DNA of 64,000 bases from Cordia subcordata (lineage: Eukaryota; Streptophyta; Magnoliopsida; Boraginales; Cordiaceae). A program made the position numbers and the translations under genes. Under the pieces are notes generated by a model. The model was not told where the DNA came from. It worked only from the letters and a program-made list of their open reading frames with translations, and ran no database searches. Positions 34,586 to 48,300 of the stretch are shown one piece after another. Position 1 is the stretch's first letter. Each line of letters begins with the position of its first letter. Where the stretch lies: positions 3,172,001 to 3,236,000 of the forward strand of contig JAPTOF010000019.1 in the NCBI GenBank assembly GCA_028554755.1, read 5' to 3'.

Positions 34586-37439
34586 TCAATTTGTTTGATC
34601 TCCATTATCAACGGTGGATCTTGAAGAACTGTTGGAGATGGAAAATGCAAATGGAGGCTGTTGCTGCAGTCTTAAGCTTCCAGAAGATTGCGAGTTCAAA
34701 GAGGTGGACCGACTCAAAATGCTTGATCCACATGATCCTTTGTTCCCATTTGAGGAAATTGGATTCGAATTCAGGACCTGAACTTGCTCTACCCATTTCG
34801 AGTTTTGGCCTAAATTTTTAATTTCATCGATCGCTTGGCTAGACCCCCCTGAAGCAACCACTGATGAAATTGCAGCTGCTAACACCGATCGAATATTAGG
34901 ATCCGATGTTATTGCTTTAGTTAAGGTTTCTGCCAAAGCAGCCTGGTTGTTCTTTTCCAAGTAGTGTTGATAATGAAGTTCTTGAGATTGCTTCGAAAGT
35001 GGTACTGAAGAATCAATGGATGTCTTGTAGTTGAAGTATCCATTGCTCCAGACTGATGGAAGCTGCAAGCTCGATTCTGGGGACGTAAAGTTCAAAGAAG
35101 GAAATGTTGGGGATGATGGCTCGAAACTTGAGGAGAAGATGTTGGAATGAGGCGATGGAGTAGAGGTAAGGTCCAAAGTGATGGTAGGGAACTGGCCGGG
35201 TACTGAAGAATTGGGCAAGTAGAATGGTCGGATTTTTGAATGGTCTGAGAGGTTTACGTTTAGTCCGGCGCCGCCAAGGTTGACTGCTGGTGTCGCGGCC
35301 GATGGACCGAGTCCTGATTGAGAGGTTGAAGAGCCAGACAGCAGCATGGAGGCTGCCGCCGAGGTAGTGGAAGCCATGGCTGTGGCTGAAATCGGCAATG
35401 GGTGGTTGTGGGTTCCTTCATAGGTTGTAATTAGTATGGACATGTCCTCGGCGCAGCGTTGCACCTGAGATGAGAAGATGGAACAAAGACAAGATTAGGA
35501 TGGTAATGGAGGTATAATCCAGTTTAGTTCTATGTGCAGCCTGATTAATGCATATTTCTTTTTCTAAAAGAGAAGAAAAAGCCATGTCCCTCTCATGGAG
35601 ATCCAAGAAATAGACTGAGAAACCGGAATCTAATGAGGTTATGAAAACCATAGTTCGCTAATTATTTCGCACGATTGTCAATTTTTCATTGGTTGAAAGG
35701 TTTACCTGTTTCCTGACCGGACATGATTGGCCAACTGTGCAGCGATAATACGCCCGTGGGCATGGATTGCCTTTTGCAATTTTCTGGCCATATTTTCTCC
35801 ATTGACACCCATCATGCAACTGTAAAAGGGGAAAAAAAAGCTTCATAAGTACAATTATCTTCATATATATCAAAAAAGCTCCATAAGTACAATTATCTTC
35901 ATATATATACATACATACATATATATATAATGCGTGAACAGGAACCAATTTTGCGAGAAAGTTCTCTATACACTTACAGTTGGTGAATCACATCTTGCTC
36001 TAACAGAAACCCTAGCTCTCTTGACGGCGGGTAGTGAGAGTTCATCTTCTCCGCTTCTCATCGTCTTCAACACCTTGCTAGGTGGCCATGTGTCTCCTGC
36101 TTCATCTTCCTTCGCTTCGACCGGCCTATCACCAGCGCCTGAATCATTCTTCGGCACGACAGGCCGGTCCGTTACCGAATCCTGGAAATTGCAGTCCAGG
36201 CCGAGTTGAAGGCCATCCTTGGAGTCTGTCTTGCCAGAGCGGCTAGTGATTGTGTCTTCCTTCGTGGATTCACTTGGACTACTTCTTCCGAGGCGAAGAG
36301 AGACAAGATCATGTTCTTCTTCAAAATCTTCATTGGACATGGCTGCAATGTTACTCTTCTTGGGTGTTTGTTGAACAACATCGGAAAAGCGCGTTTGAAG
36401 AGATTTGTAGTCATTTTCTATTTGCTCCAGGAGCATTTTTAGTTTTGCATTCTCTTCTCTGACACGAGTCATTTGGGCTTTTGCAGATTCAACTTCATCC
36501 TCCTGTGTTTCAATAAACAAAATACTAATTGTAATCAGATTCCGGAACAGTAATTGATGAGTAAAGAATTGGTTGAAAATATGTGTCATCATAACTACAC
36601 ATAATATTGATAATTACTTAAATCTGTCCTACTTGTCAACAAGATCAGCATTAAAAACAATGGACCTAGCTAATTATCATAGCAGTAGCATTTGAGACCG
36701 CAGCAGATATGCTAGGTCAACGCCTACCCAAGGTCCTTTTTCAAGATGAAAATTTAGTTTGAAATTCAATATATTTCTTTGGAGTTGAATTTTCATCGAA
36801 CAGCCAATCAGAGTATACATTCGCCTCCCTATAAAGATGATACATCGAGGATTCTGAATGACCAGCCATCATATCTAAAATTTTTAACATGGGATCCAAC
36901 AGCAAAATTATAAGATAAACACAACTATATTGCAGGTTTCAGAATGAACCAAAAAAAAAAAAAAATTGTCTTTGCCTTGAAGATCACTGAGCTATAAATT
37001 AGCAACCTGTAATTTAGATTCCGAAGCTGCACAATTGTTCAACTCAGATATGTGTTAACGTGTTGCATGCAAGAAAATTTTAAGACATCAATTGAGCTTC
37101 ACGTAATGAAATTAAGCCCAGTAACAATAAGGAAGAAACAAAATCATATATATATATATATATATGATGCAACCACTTCAAATTTCACAGACAATTTTCA
37201 CAACATAAACTCAAACATGGATCTATACAACCATTCAAGAAAATCTTGAGTCAACTGAAGTTATATATAACTGGATCAAACACTGATCGATCAAGAAAAA
37301 CTTCAAACAGCTAGCTGAGCATCGTGAGTAATATGTTCACCTTTGAAGTCTTTGCAGTGCATTCATCTGCAATATGCTCGCCAGACGCGTTACTCATTTC
37401 TTGTTTAACAGTAGCCGTAGAAATGGAGATATTCAACAT
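34586..37439 (-). CDS. WRKY72: WRKY transcription factor, group IIb, WRKY72-like
   Basis: Four exons (minus): 37439-37341, 36502-35978, 35819-35706 and 35464-34586. They total 1617 nt and give 538 aa. Exon 2 starts a Leu-rich coiled coil (about residues 36-72, [20 protein letters not shown]), typical of group II. A basic nuclear signal ([10 protein letters not shown]) precedes the WRKY domain: WRKYGQK (215-221) and a C-X5-C-X23-H-X-H zinc site (C235, C241, H265, H267). The intron falls between KQ and VQR, the position diagnostic of groups IIa and IIb. The following [20 protein letters not shown] block is the WRKY72/61/9 signature. The family binds W-boxes (TTGAC) and WRKY72 genes act in basal defence in tomato and Arabidopsis. 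Assignment to WRKY72 rather than WRKY61 is by resemblance only. The start at 37439 gives a short exon 1 and is the first in-frame Met seen. Confidence 0.94.
35835..35910. repeat. 37-bp tandem duplication in WRKY intron 2
   Basis: Two near-identical copies of a unit containing cataagtacaattatcttc sit side by side in the intron between exons 2 and 3, followed by a (TA)n tract. Slippage is the likely origin. Confidence 0.8.
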
Positions 37440-37495
37440 ACTCTCTGTTTCTTTGGAAAATGGATAACGCTCCAACTTATGATCATATATGTGTG

Positions 37496-37527
<32 letters not shown>

Positions 37528-37944
37528 TCATATAGATATGCAAGTGTCTTGCACTTTCTTGATCAATATTTTATTACATTTAATAAATCAATTGTAATCC
37601 GCCTTTTTTTTTGGGCATTATGTGCAGGAAAGAAACTTATAAAACGTCAACTGCCACTGCTTATGCAAGTCATTAGATATAAAAAAATACATAGCAGCTA
37701 ATCAGAAGAAAAGAAAACTATGGAGAAGGGTTCAAAATTCAACGGTTATGACAGAAGAGCGTTAGACTTTTAAGGGGAAGGGTGAGCAAATCATAGGCTG
37801 TAATAGTAATGAATAGACGAGGAATATTATATTTAAGTACTGCTAAGTTTTGAAACTTCGTACGAAGACAATGTCACATGGGCTACTGGTCAGCTAAGCT
37901 GCTGCAGGCAAACTTCTAATGCCAATATGGCAAATGGATTACAT

Positions 37945-38045
37945 GGTCAATGTAAAAGCGTAAGCCCCTTTGCTTGGTTTCAAATTGTAGCGTCACAACA
38001 CACTTCTGAGACGCGGGTATGACACTGCCTGGCATGCCGTTGACC
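37945..38045 (-). promoter_or_regulatory. Candidate W-boxes upstream of WRKY
   Basis: GGTCAA (37945-37950, TTGACC on the minus strand) and TTGACC (38040-38045) are full W-box cores about 0.5-0.6 kb before the WRKY start codon. Many WRKY promoters are auto- or cross-regulated through such sites. Two hits in AT-rich DNA could arise by chance. Confidence 0.35.
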
Positions 38046-41000
38046 TCTTTTCTCTCCCTTCTCCTCCTTTTCAGTATTAATTTAATAAATGCTTTTGTTC
38101 TCTTTTAAACTTGAATATTGATGTAAAACTTATTGAAGTTACAGTTGCTTTTTTTTTAATTATTATTAATTTTTACCCTCACCCGAACCGATACCGGTCA
38201 TTACTCGTAAATGAAGTAGTTTCAATTACTTGAACTACTTTCTCAACTTCAAGTTAAAATTACTTGATGACCCTCCGGTTAAAGAAATAAGAATACGTAA
38301 CCTTGCAAGTCATATATGGTAAATATAATGTTTTGTGTTCCCAATTCAAAACTTTAAAATCCGAACTAAAGAATATGATCACTATGTGATCGAAGTAAAG
38401 CATATTATAATCTCCTATGCTGCTGCTTCCACCTTGTACTCTATACATTCACAAATCTTTTCCTTTTCCGATATCTACTTTTGGTGGGGGGGGGGGTCAT
38501 TATCTACGAGTTTAGTTTGTGGTAAGTCTTGTACTGAATTAATTTGAATTATTTTCCTTTAAGTTAGGTCATGCATTTTAGGGTTTGACACTTTTCCAAT
38601 ATATCTGACAATTTTTTTGAGGAATAAAAGTTTTCCATCACTGAATAAAAATCCACTATCTCCACCTTGGGAAACGTATTAAGTAGCAATTAGTTGTTAA
38701 TTATCTCGTTTATTGCGTGAGCTGTGTCTTATACAATTGCAGTCCATGTTAACTATAATTTCTTCTCACCTTGATTTCTTTTTAGAATAGATAGACTAAT
38801 TCTGGAGATTACTTTTAAGCTCTTCGGCGGTTTGTCTTTTTCCTATATCCATGTAAACCCTAGACAAAGTAGCACTCAACTTACGAAGCAGCCAAACAAC
38901 TACTTTATGACAGCGCGGTTGTGCAAATTATTATATTTTAATTTAATGGCCTTGACCTTTCTTGGGATCTGTGATCATGTGTCGATTACGCTTCATCAGA
39001 AATTTTTGTCAATGAGTCACATACATTATAATTTGGAACTCTATCAATTTTCTTTTCATAATAAGGCTTGGCAGTTGGCAACAGTTTCCTTTATTTTTCT
39101 TTTTTCTTGGTCACGCAATTAGAGCAGCCGAAATATTAAATTGAATATTGATGATATTAAATATATATTTTAAAATTTTTCAGTCAAGAATTTGGATTCA
39201 AAATTTTGAAACAAGTCGTTCATTTCTGAATAGAATCTCAAGGGGCAGCAATATAATTCTCGGTAACCCAAGAGCTTAAAAAATAAAAACTCTTTTAGAT
39301 GTTGTTGCAATATTATTTACCATTACATTTTTACCTCTTTTTTATACAAATAGACCACGAGAATAATAATCTGTCATTTGTTAGGAGAATTTTTCTTTCA
39401 TTGCTTTTGACCCGATAGGAATTACTCTCAGTTAAGTCCAACGTGATTTGAGATATTTGGCTCAAAGGAAAAAGAAATAGCAATTTGTCTCTTCAAAATC
39501 TTTTATAGTTAGGACTTTTTACCACCCTAGCTATATGCTATTAAACATAAAGAGATATGAATAATTCCATAATTTTATAAAATCATAAGAGAAATCTAAT
39601 TTTGTAACGTGTACAAACGGCCAGTTTCTTTCTTTATTTTGTCTTTAGTGAGAATGAATTTGCCAGATGCTTGACATGAAAAGATTTCAACATGAATATT
39701 TCTAAATAATATTCAATTGAAGACTAGTTTCCCCCAATTGTATGTTACCCTTTATCTTGGGACAAATCGTATACTCATTCAAAATGGAAGTATTCTTTTT
39801 ACTTGTTTTCTAGTGTTCGCATTCCGTGTAATTAACTTGAATTATCTGATCTTTGCCGACCTGAGAAACTAAGTTTGACTTAGGACTACATTGATTATGT
39901 CTACACCAATGATCTTAAATGGATGCTTCATTCCTTGGTTAGCTCAAATTCGCCTTCTGACCAAAAGAAGAAAATTTTCAGATTTGGTTTGCAATGGATG
40001 CATCCGGTAATCCGCTTTCATATGTTATTCGCCAGGTGGATTTCTTTCATCTACAAAAAAGTCCATTTAGTTTTCCTCCCTTCTTAGGTTCCTGTACTAT
40101 GTTAGTGAATATTAACAATAAATTTGGTTAACCTATTTTTTTTTTCTTTTTTCACATGATTCATAGTCACTTTGGTTTTTGTGTCAAAAAAATATATAAA
40201 ATTGAAAATTTCCCCAGCGATCATGTGCTCTGACCATCTGCAAAGTTTCAAAAGCTCTTTAAAAAAAAAAAAAGAAAGAAAGAAAGAAATCAATGAATAT
40301 TTATAATTGTTTTTAAAATGCTTTTAATTATGCTAAGCTGTTATGGAACTAATAGCAGTTATATAAATCGCATAATATTAAATGCATAGTATTAAAGAAA
40401 ATGTTATTGTCACATATGACGTTGTCTCCATATTTTAATTAAGTCTGGGTCTTTTTTAAATTTAAAAATTATCAAAAAGAACGAGAGAATTCGACTTACT
40501 TGGGTAAGCACATACCAACTCTCGATTTATTTTCCGATCTTGAGAATTATCAAATCGTATTATTCTAAGGCTAATCAATATGTAGAATAAATGATATTTC
40601 ATTCGATACTAGCTAGTATCATCTGAGTGAATCCTAGTCCTTAATTGGGTCAATAATGTGGAAGTTCGATTTTTTTTTAACATAAATGGTCAATGTTATG
40701 ACAAAGAAGAGTAGCAGACATTGACATTAGCATTCACACCATTTCTTAACATTTCAAAGTGGTGATAAAACAAAAATCTTAAGTCTGTTGAGCTATCAAA
40801 TAATGACTTTTTAGATTATTTATTAGCGTAGAATCAGGGCTGTATTAGATAAAAGAAGACATGTATCCCTCTTATTGGTATATGGAGACTTTGAGGCCAA
40901 CTTGCAGTTATTTTACAAAGTTGAGTCAACTTCTTGTAATTAGGCATTGAATAGTGCTGTTTTAATGTGAGATTTGGATTGTATTTAATTTGTTCATCAT

Positions 41001-41104
41001 CATCGAAACAGTTGGCTAATTTCGAAATTTATTTCAACATGTAATTAACTAGGCGTGTGTGAGGATGTGATCACTCGTAAATAGAAAGACAGATCGACTA
41101 ATAC

Positions 41105-41260
41105 TCGAAAATAGAGGGACAGTTCAAATGGCTAAGATTACCTTTCTTAATAGTGATGACTTGGATTTAATTCCTGCGAGGGATGGGGATTGAATTAGAG
41201 GTGGAGAGTTTGTGAAAAAAAGAAATGAAAAAAAAAATACTGATTGATGAATACCCAATT
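41105..41260 (+). mobile_element. SINE-like element
   Basis: TGGCTAAGATT resembles an A box, and GGATTTAATTCC about 40 bp later resembles a B box. The segment ends in two A-runs (about 41215-41240). Matches to the pol III boxes are imperfect. Confidence 0.45.
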
Positions 41261-41775
41261 CTAATCCTATTAGTGGCAAATGTATTCAATTGTAAAATAA
41301 ATAAATAAAATGTGATCCTATATTTCACATGAATAAATTGTAAATTTCAAGATTATTAGCGTATGAAGTTTTAAACTAATCCACTTAATAATAATTAATT
41401 TTAAAATAGAATTTCACATTTGTTGACACAACGAAATGGAAAATATAAAACGAAGGCTCGTTTAGAGCACTCCTGTAGTCAATTAACAACGGGGTTAGCT
41501 TATGAATTTGAATAATTGTTTATATCACAAGCATCATTTACAAGCAACCATGATAGAGACAAGAATATTAATGTTAGCTAATTAATTATTCCATATTTTT
41601 ATGTCTTCAAGGTCTATCTGGACAGGCTAACTAAAACCTTTAATTCAACAAATTTAAACTGACCACAAATTTAAATTAGGAATTCAAACCTGAATCAACT
41701 GTGTTACATTTTCAGAGACGACATCCAATATATATTGCTTTTTTGGTGAAAAGAATTTGGTAAGAGAATTAGCAT

Positions 41776-42178
41776 GAGAGCAAATTGCATATTACCTTTT
41801 TATACTTTAACTTATGTGTATCATACTCCTTATAGCATCAAAACTAGTTCATTACTCACTGTACTTTGACCTTGTGCACCATACCCCTGTAGTATAAAAA
41901 CTAGCTAATTACTTCCTAAACTTCCTAAAAGCATGCAAAATTATTCCCTAAAGTTTCTAAAGGCGTGGAAAATACCCTCGCTGAAATATATGACAACAGG
42001 GGGTATTTTGCACAATTTTAAAAACTTGAAAGAAATACTTAGCTAGTTTTGATACTATAAGATGTATGGTGCACAAAGATAAGAGTATAGTGAAGTAATT
42101 AGCTAGTTTTTATACTTTAGGAGAGTATGGTGTAAATAAGTCAGAGTGTAAGGGGAATAACATGTAATTTACTCTTAT
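41776..42178. repeat. Foldback (long inverted repeat) element, about 400 bp
   Basis: The left arm (from about 41776, gagcaaattgcatattacc) and right arm (to about 42178, ending ggaataacatgtaatttac) are inverted copies over roughly 150-180 bp. They share ttgtgcaccatac and ataaaaactagctaattact. The centre is a short spacer around 41960-42000. It has no coding capacity. The arm structure suggests a MULE-type MITE, but no target duplication was found. Confidence 0.7.
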
Positions 42179-43058
42179 GGTAGTAGGAATGGCCTAAAAT
42201 GGAATCATTATTTCAGCTTCTCATTCCCTTTCTTCTGTTTGGTAGAATTAATTAGAGTCAGAAATCCCATTCCCATGGAATGGTCTTTCCAAGAAAAAGT
42301 AGAAAAATCCATTCCTTAACCAAACTCAAGAAATGAGTATTCCAACTTAAATTGGAATCATAAAAATATTCATTATTCCCCATTTACACTCACAAATCTT
42401 CAATCATTATTAAACAGATAAAAAAAATTAAAAGTAAAAAGCAAAAAGTAAAAAATTAAAAAAATACATGTGTCTTATTTTTTTTTCATTTTTAACTCTT
42501 TTTCACCCAAAAAATAGGTGGAGTTTTATTGGATGATTAACTTTTCTCTTAATTATGTTAACAAAATAAATAAATTAAAATATGGTGATAAAAAAATGAT
42601 TGGACAAATAATGCTATATTTTATCATTGATCAAAAGACAAAGAATATTTTAGTTTATGTTATTGTATAAAAATAATTGTCACGTATGAGTCTAAATTTA
42701 TGTCAAACTAAAGAACAGTGTATTTTAGTTAACTGAATTGATTTTTATACTATTCTAATTTTGTTTTAAAATAATTTTACCAAATAAGATAGTTATTCCA
42801 TTCTAGCTTTTTATAGTTTTAACCAAATATAAGAAAAAGAAAAAGTATTCCATGGCTATTCTGTCTTGAATTCTTTTCTGTATGACATTCCTTTTTAAAC
42901 CATTCTATCATGCCAAATGGGTCATTAGTATAATAATCATTTCTTTAACAAGTTAATTTTACTGCCACTAGGAATTCCACTCAGAATGAATTCATATAAT
43001 AAATGTAAAAAGTCAAAGCAAAGAGAGAAAAACAAAAATGACCATGGAGAAATACATA

Positions 43059-43298
43059 GGGCTTGTTTGGATTGACTTTTTTTAAAAATATTTTTTTAAA
43101 AAAAGTTTTTTTTTAAGCTTTTGGAAAACAGCTTTTTTTATAAGCTGAAAATTTTGACTTCTAAAAAAAGCTGTATTTAACCTTTTTTCAGCGTTTCAGT
43201 TTTTTTTAAAGCCAAATTAAATAGTTATTACAAATTTAATGTAATTTTTTCAAGAAAAAAAAGTATTTTTTCTTCAAAAAAGCCAATCCAAACAGGCC
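43059..43298. mobile_element. hAT-type MITE
   Basis: The ends ggcttgtttggattgac and ccaatccaaacaggcc are inverted repeats. The core is made of A and T runs that are themselves partly complementary. Length and termini match the elements at 32751 and 19264. Confidence 0.7.
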
Positions 43299-43681
43299 GT
43301 ACAAAAGTTCTTATTACTATTTTGTGAAAAGATGAATTCGCTACAGCTCAAATCCACAATAATTAAAGAGTCAAGAAAGAAAACGGGACACAAAAAGATC
43401 ATAAATGTTAAATGTTTTAAGATCGAGCTAGCTCGATCGGTAAAACAGATCGTGCATATAAAAAAGTAGCTAAATCTTTTAATTGAAAATGACGACTTAC
43501 ATATTCTAGAGAACTGACCTTGAAACCTCTCGTTGCCTGTGGTTGAACGGTTATGGCATTGTTTTTTCCGCTTAGCTACAATTTTTTCTTTTTCTTGAAA
43601 AAAAGAAAAGATTCAAATTCTTTTCTTGATATTAAAAACTTTAGATTACCATTTCCTTCTTTACTATAAAGGCCATATATG

Positions 43682-43718
<37 letters not shown>

Positions 43719-43719
43719 G

Positions 43720-44340
43720 ATATAGCCCACAAGCAGAAGTTGGTTAATACACCAGAACATTCATTAAGATGGTCAATATAAAGACTCCGCAGTCCCTGCT
43801 GGACAAATGATCTGCAACCAACCTTACGGGCCGACTGAGTGCAGCTTCTCATTGGGTCAGCCACTCAGGAGTTGGTGAGAGCACCAAATGCGTTTGCACC
43901 AAACGTCCAACATCTAGACGTGATATCAAACTATTAACTTTAATTTTGGATAAAAATAAAAAATAAAAAAAAAGTTTTTAGGATATTCTAATATATTACA
44001 TGATCTGGAAACTACAACTCTCACAACCTCATATTTTAATCTGCCTCGGTGATGGCACCACGGCAACTCGTGTCAAACTGGGGTTCTGGACCCCATTCCT
44101 GTGGTGTAGATTCAAGGGACTGTATATTCATCTGGAACAAGTAAAGCTACAACCTACCTGCAGAAACATTATGTCATGTGGGCTGGTTACGTTCCATCGA
44201 ACATACACGTTCAGACACCTGAAACCTAGTAGTTTGCTCAAACCCTGAAGCTTGCTAGACAAATGAGTCCAAAAAGGTTTGCTTTGGAATGTCTACTCAT
44301 AGACATATAAATGAACCCCAGCTACTTCTCTTTTCTTTTC
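43720..44340. other. Less AT-rich block of unknown origin
   Basis: Base composition and codon-like texture differ from the flanking AT-rich DNA. Open frames occur on minus (43664-43864) and plus (44000-44248), but no domain is recognised. It may be a decayed gene or captured fragment, or the exon of a non-coding RNA. Confidence 0.3.
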
Positions 44341-45380
44341 TTGTTTGTGTAGCGCGATAGAGTTTTGAACCTTAAGCTATTCCTTCTAGATTCCACTCTC
44401 TCTACGATATATTTTTCCTACAATTTGTCCGTTTCAAACTCCCAACACATCAACAAGTACTTTCGTACTCGTGCCATAATACTACTGCTTTTAGTTAAAA
44501 AAGCCAAGAGAACTTGCTAGTTTGTATTTGAACCTCACCCTCATGGTTTAAAAAACTAATTATCCAGGGCAAATTATTAGAATCAATTATGAAATGATGA
44601 AAAGAGAAAGGAAATTCTCGAACTCTATATTGAAGTAATCAATACTTTGTCATAAGTTCAATCAGACAAACAACTAACGATAATTTATTTATTTTACAAC
44701 ATTACAAGAGAAAATCCAAAATTAAACATTAGTTGATAAAGACAAGGCCAATAGTTGACAAACTCTGGAAACACAAGGAAATTTCCTACTCCATTCACAC
44801 AAGTCAGCAAGAAGCGATGGGAGGCATCCAGATAAAGAAAACTTAGGTTGGTACAATTGTGTGTCCCCCTCAAGTACGGCACAAATATCTCAAAAGGTTG
44901 GCATAAATTGACAAGCATTCCATATGCCAAATTGCCAATTGCCATATCACTCTATATGGTCCAAGGGAGACTTGGACAAGCCGTCAACATCTGTACTTTC
45001 ATGCCAATAAACCCGCCTGCTTAGCCATTTCAAGAAAATAATCAAAATTGCCCCAAAAGAAAAGCTATATACACACAACAACAAACGAACAAAAACTCAA
45101 AACGCTTCTCTAAATGTGCTTTCAAAGCTACTTTATAGATAGGAGCATATTTAAACGCTCGTTTTGTTCTTCATCTTCTTCCTCCTCTTCATCGGTCAAT
45201 ATCGGAAACAATATTTACATAAAAGAACTGTTGCGCAGAGAGAGGGAGATTTACTCCCCTCCTGCAAAAAGGGAAAACTAAACACAGGTAAGGGAAAAAC
45301 ATGGGGCTTTGTCATGCTCCTGTGCAGCTGGCTGCTGTGTTGGCATTTAGGAAAAAGTTGGCTTTTATTGGTGTGAGAGA

Positions 45381-48300
45381 TCATTTTGCCACAATCTTGG
45401 GTCCGTTATACTTGGCTCCAATTATAATTACATCCTCAGGTTTCTCCCTCGTTTTAAGCCATGCGTGGTTGTCTTTATCCTCCTCAGGCACTGCTAGGCC
45501 ATCAACTGAATCTGCATAGGAAGTGTTAAAAGAATCAGACTTCTCATGCTCAGGTAACAAAAAAGAAAGCTCCACCTTTATACAAGAATTCATAAATTTG
45601 GGAATACGTGGTATGTGTGAAAGCTTATAGTCTATTTGCTACCAAGCACAAAGTATTGAAGATCACCTAGAAAAGCAGAAATGCATATGAAATTTGCTAG
45701 GAGTCTTGTACCTTTGAAATTCGAAAATGGGAAATCAAAGTAGTACTGACAATGGCGACCTTCGGGATCACAATAGGGTGGTCCGAGAACGTCCAGGACA
45801 GCACATGGAGTTCTTGCGGTGAAACAGTGCATGTTACCACCATCAGCTGGGTAGAGGATGCTAGTGTTGCATGGAGCCTTAAACTCTGAGTTGACTTTGA
45901 CTTTGGCCAAACGTACTCCTTCAGGATGACCTGAATTAGCTGATAGAATACAACAATACTGCGATTAGTAAGTTCTCAGAAGACATTCTTCCTTTTGTTC
46001 TTTTATTTTTCTTTTTTCTTCAGCTTTTCCGTTGGGTTTTTCCCTTTTGCTGTGTCTTATTTGGCGACTGGGAGGGAGGAGCCTGACTCACTTCCCCAAT
46101 GCCATTGATTAACCATCCGGCTGGCTCATGCATTATACATCATTATACATTTGAATCAGGCTGAAGCAAAACCTTCCCCCAAGAGGAGAGTAGGCACATT
46201 TTGGTATGTGAAGTAGGACAAGAAAAGGACCTATCATAACTTTTGATACTCACTCTTCAGAGTTCATTTGGGGTGTTCTGGGGGACGAAGCGGAGGAGGC
46301 GGGTGGGGAGGAAGGAAGGTCGGGGTGTAAACGACAATTCTAGCTAGGATGACAACCATACTTCTCTAAAATTAGAGTAAGAATGGCTGGTCAACACCCC
46401 TCTTCCCATAGAGAGAGAGATAAGATGATGAGAAAATATACACTTATCGCTTTATGAGGTAGAAGATTTTTCCACTTGTCAAAGCTGTCATATGGTGAGC
46501 CTATCCGGAATGAAGAATGACCAATGCTGAAATCCACATAAAGCTTACCTAATTGAGGACCATCATCCTCAGATGCATCAGCAGGGCCATTATCCACCCA
46601 ATCATATGACTTGATGTGCATAGTTCCAAAGAGTAGCTTGCTGAAAACCGTCATCCCAGGATGGTTATGGAGGGGAATGACACTTGTTGGTGGCAAACAG
46701 AAGATCCCTATCTGCAATAATTTAAGAAATGCGTAAGCATAATCCGGAGTGTCCAGCCAACCTTTCACCAAGAAAGCCAAAGAACAGCAATGTTGAGAAG
46801 CAACAAACTAGTAATGCCTAATTTGGTTAAAAAGCACAAGTGTTCGATATAGTACACACCGAAAACTTCTCACAGTCGTAAAGGTGTAGGTATGTTATTC
46901 GGGGAACTGGGTCATTTGCTATGTTCTTGAAAAACGGCATGCTTTGCCGCAGGCCTACATCCGCTTCCGTCATGCCATCTGCGTGTACCGACATAAGGTT
47001 CTTAAGCATAGAGAAGAGATGAAAGAGAATTGACACAAAATGGCATTTATCTCCTTCAGATAAGGTCATATGCAATCATAAGTATTCTTTTTAAATGTTT
47101 TTAAGAGGCTAACAAAAGAATGATTCGTCGAAACTCATTACCAAAACCAAAACCTTTTTCTCCTCTTTCGTCAACATTAAAATTTTTATCTTCATATAGT
47201 ATTTCAATTACTTCTATATAATATAAAAGCAATATAAGAATTGGACATTAACAGAAGGCACAATGAGGCAAATTAAAGTACAAAAAGAACTAACACTCAC
47301 AAAATTGAGAGAAGCCAGAAAGATGGAACTACATAGAATCATCATACAAAATAAAAAGCATAATTTGTAGCTAATTCACATTGCTCGAATGCTATAATGA
47401 AATCCAAACCATTCAAGCATTGATACTTTTTAACACCTAAACATTTTGAGGCATGAGCATCAGAGAATGTAGCAGGTAAGCCCAGAAAATCCCAAATGAA
47501 GCAAAGAAGCCATCTGACCATATCTGTGCAGAACAATCTCACTGCATTTTAGCACCTGTCTAAACACTAATAGGAAAGCAAACCCTCTGCTAAGATGACA
47601 CTACTCATCAAATAAGCCAATGGACGAAATCAAACAGAGTATATAATCTGAGCGAATTCTCCAAATAACACAATCTAGCCACTTGAAATTTGTGTTCTTG
47701 AGAATAATGCTATCTCAAAATCTTAAAGACAAATTCAAAAATATGATCTTGAAATAAATCATACTTAGAAATGAAGAATCTAGTGCATGGGGCTGTTTCC
47801 ACAATACTGACAAGTGACAACGTAAGCAAAAGATTGATAAAAAGAGGCCAATGCCCAATGGGAACATGACAGCAAACACAGGTAAAAACAACTGACGACG
47901 ACAATAATAGATGTCATCATTGACAAGAAAACTTATCCAACTTTTTTTAACCAAAAAAAAAAAAGGCAAAACATTACAAAAAAGGTAAGCATTGCCATTG
48001 ATGCCCAAGCAAACACTGCGTTCGGTCATTGTACCTCAAGCTTAAGAAGTTGTACACTTGAGATGCATAACCAGGAATTGCGCTTAACACACAAAAGAAG
48101 TTTTTTTTAATCTTTAATCACTTTTTTTTTAAATCTTTAATCACTTTTTTTTTAAAAATCACATTTGATAAACCTTAAAAAGCACGTGCATTCAGAAGTT
48201 ATGATACATTCATATCATATTGAACCAAAACTGTTCATTCAATCACATCATCAGATGCCAATTAAGAAAGAAGAAAGAAACATGCAAGGAATATTTTACC

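Larger units (their letters stand above)
38050..45380. other. Long intergenic region between WRKY and PCO
   Basis: About 7.3 kb without an identifiable gene. It holds a SINE-like head (41105-41260), a foldback element (41776-42178), a MITE (43059-43298), (TA)n tracts (43680-43720) and a less AT-rich block (43720-44340) discussed separately. A G-run occurs at about 38486-38497. Other open frames are short and lack recognisable domains. Confidence 0.5.

Noticed and set aside
46391..46780. A 129-codon frame through PCO exon 3 and into its introns
   Set aside because: Only the middle part matches the PCO family. The tail after GPQLG is read-through past a good gtaagc donor.
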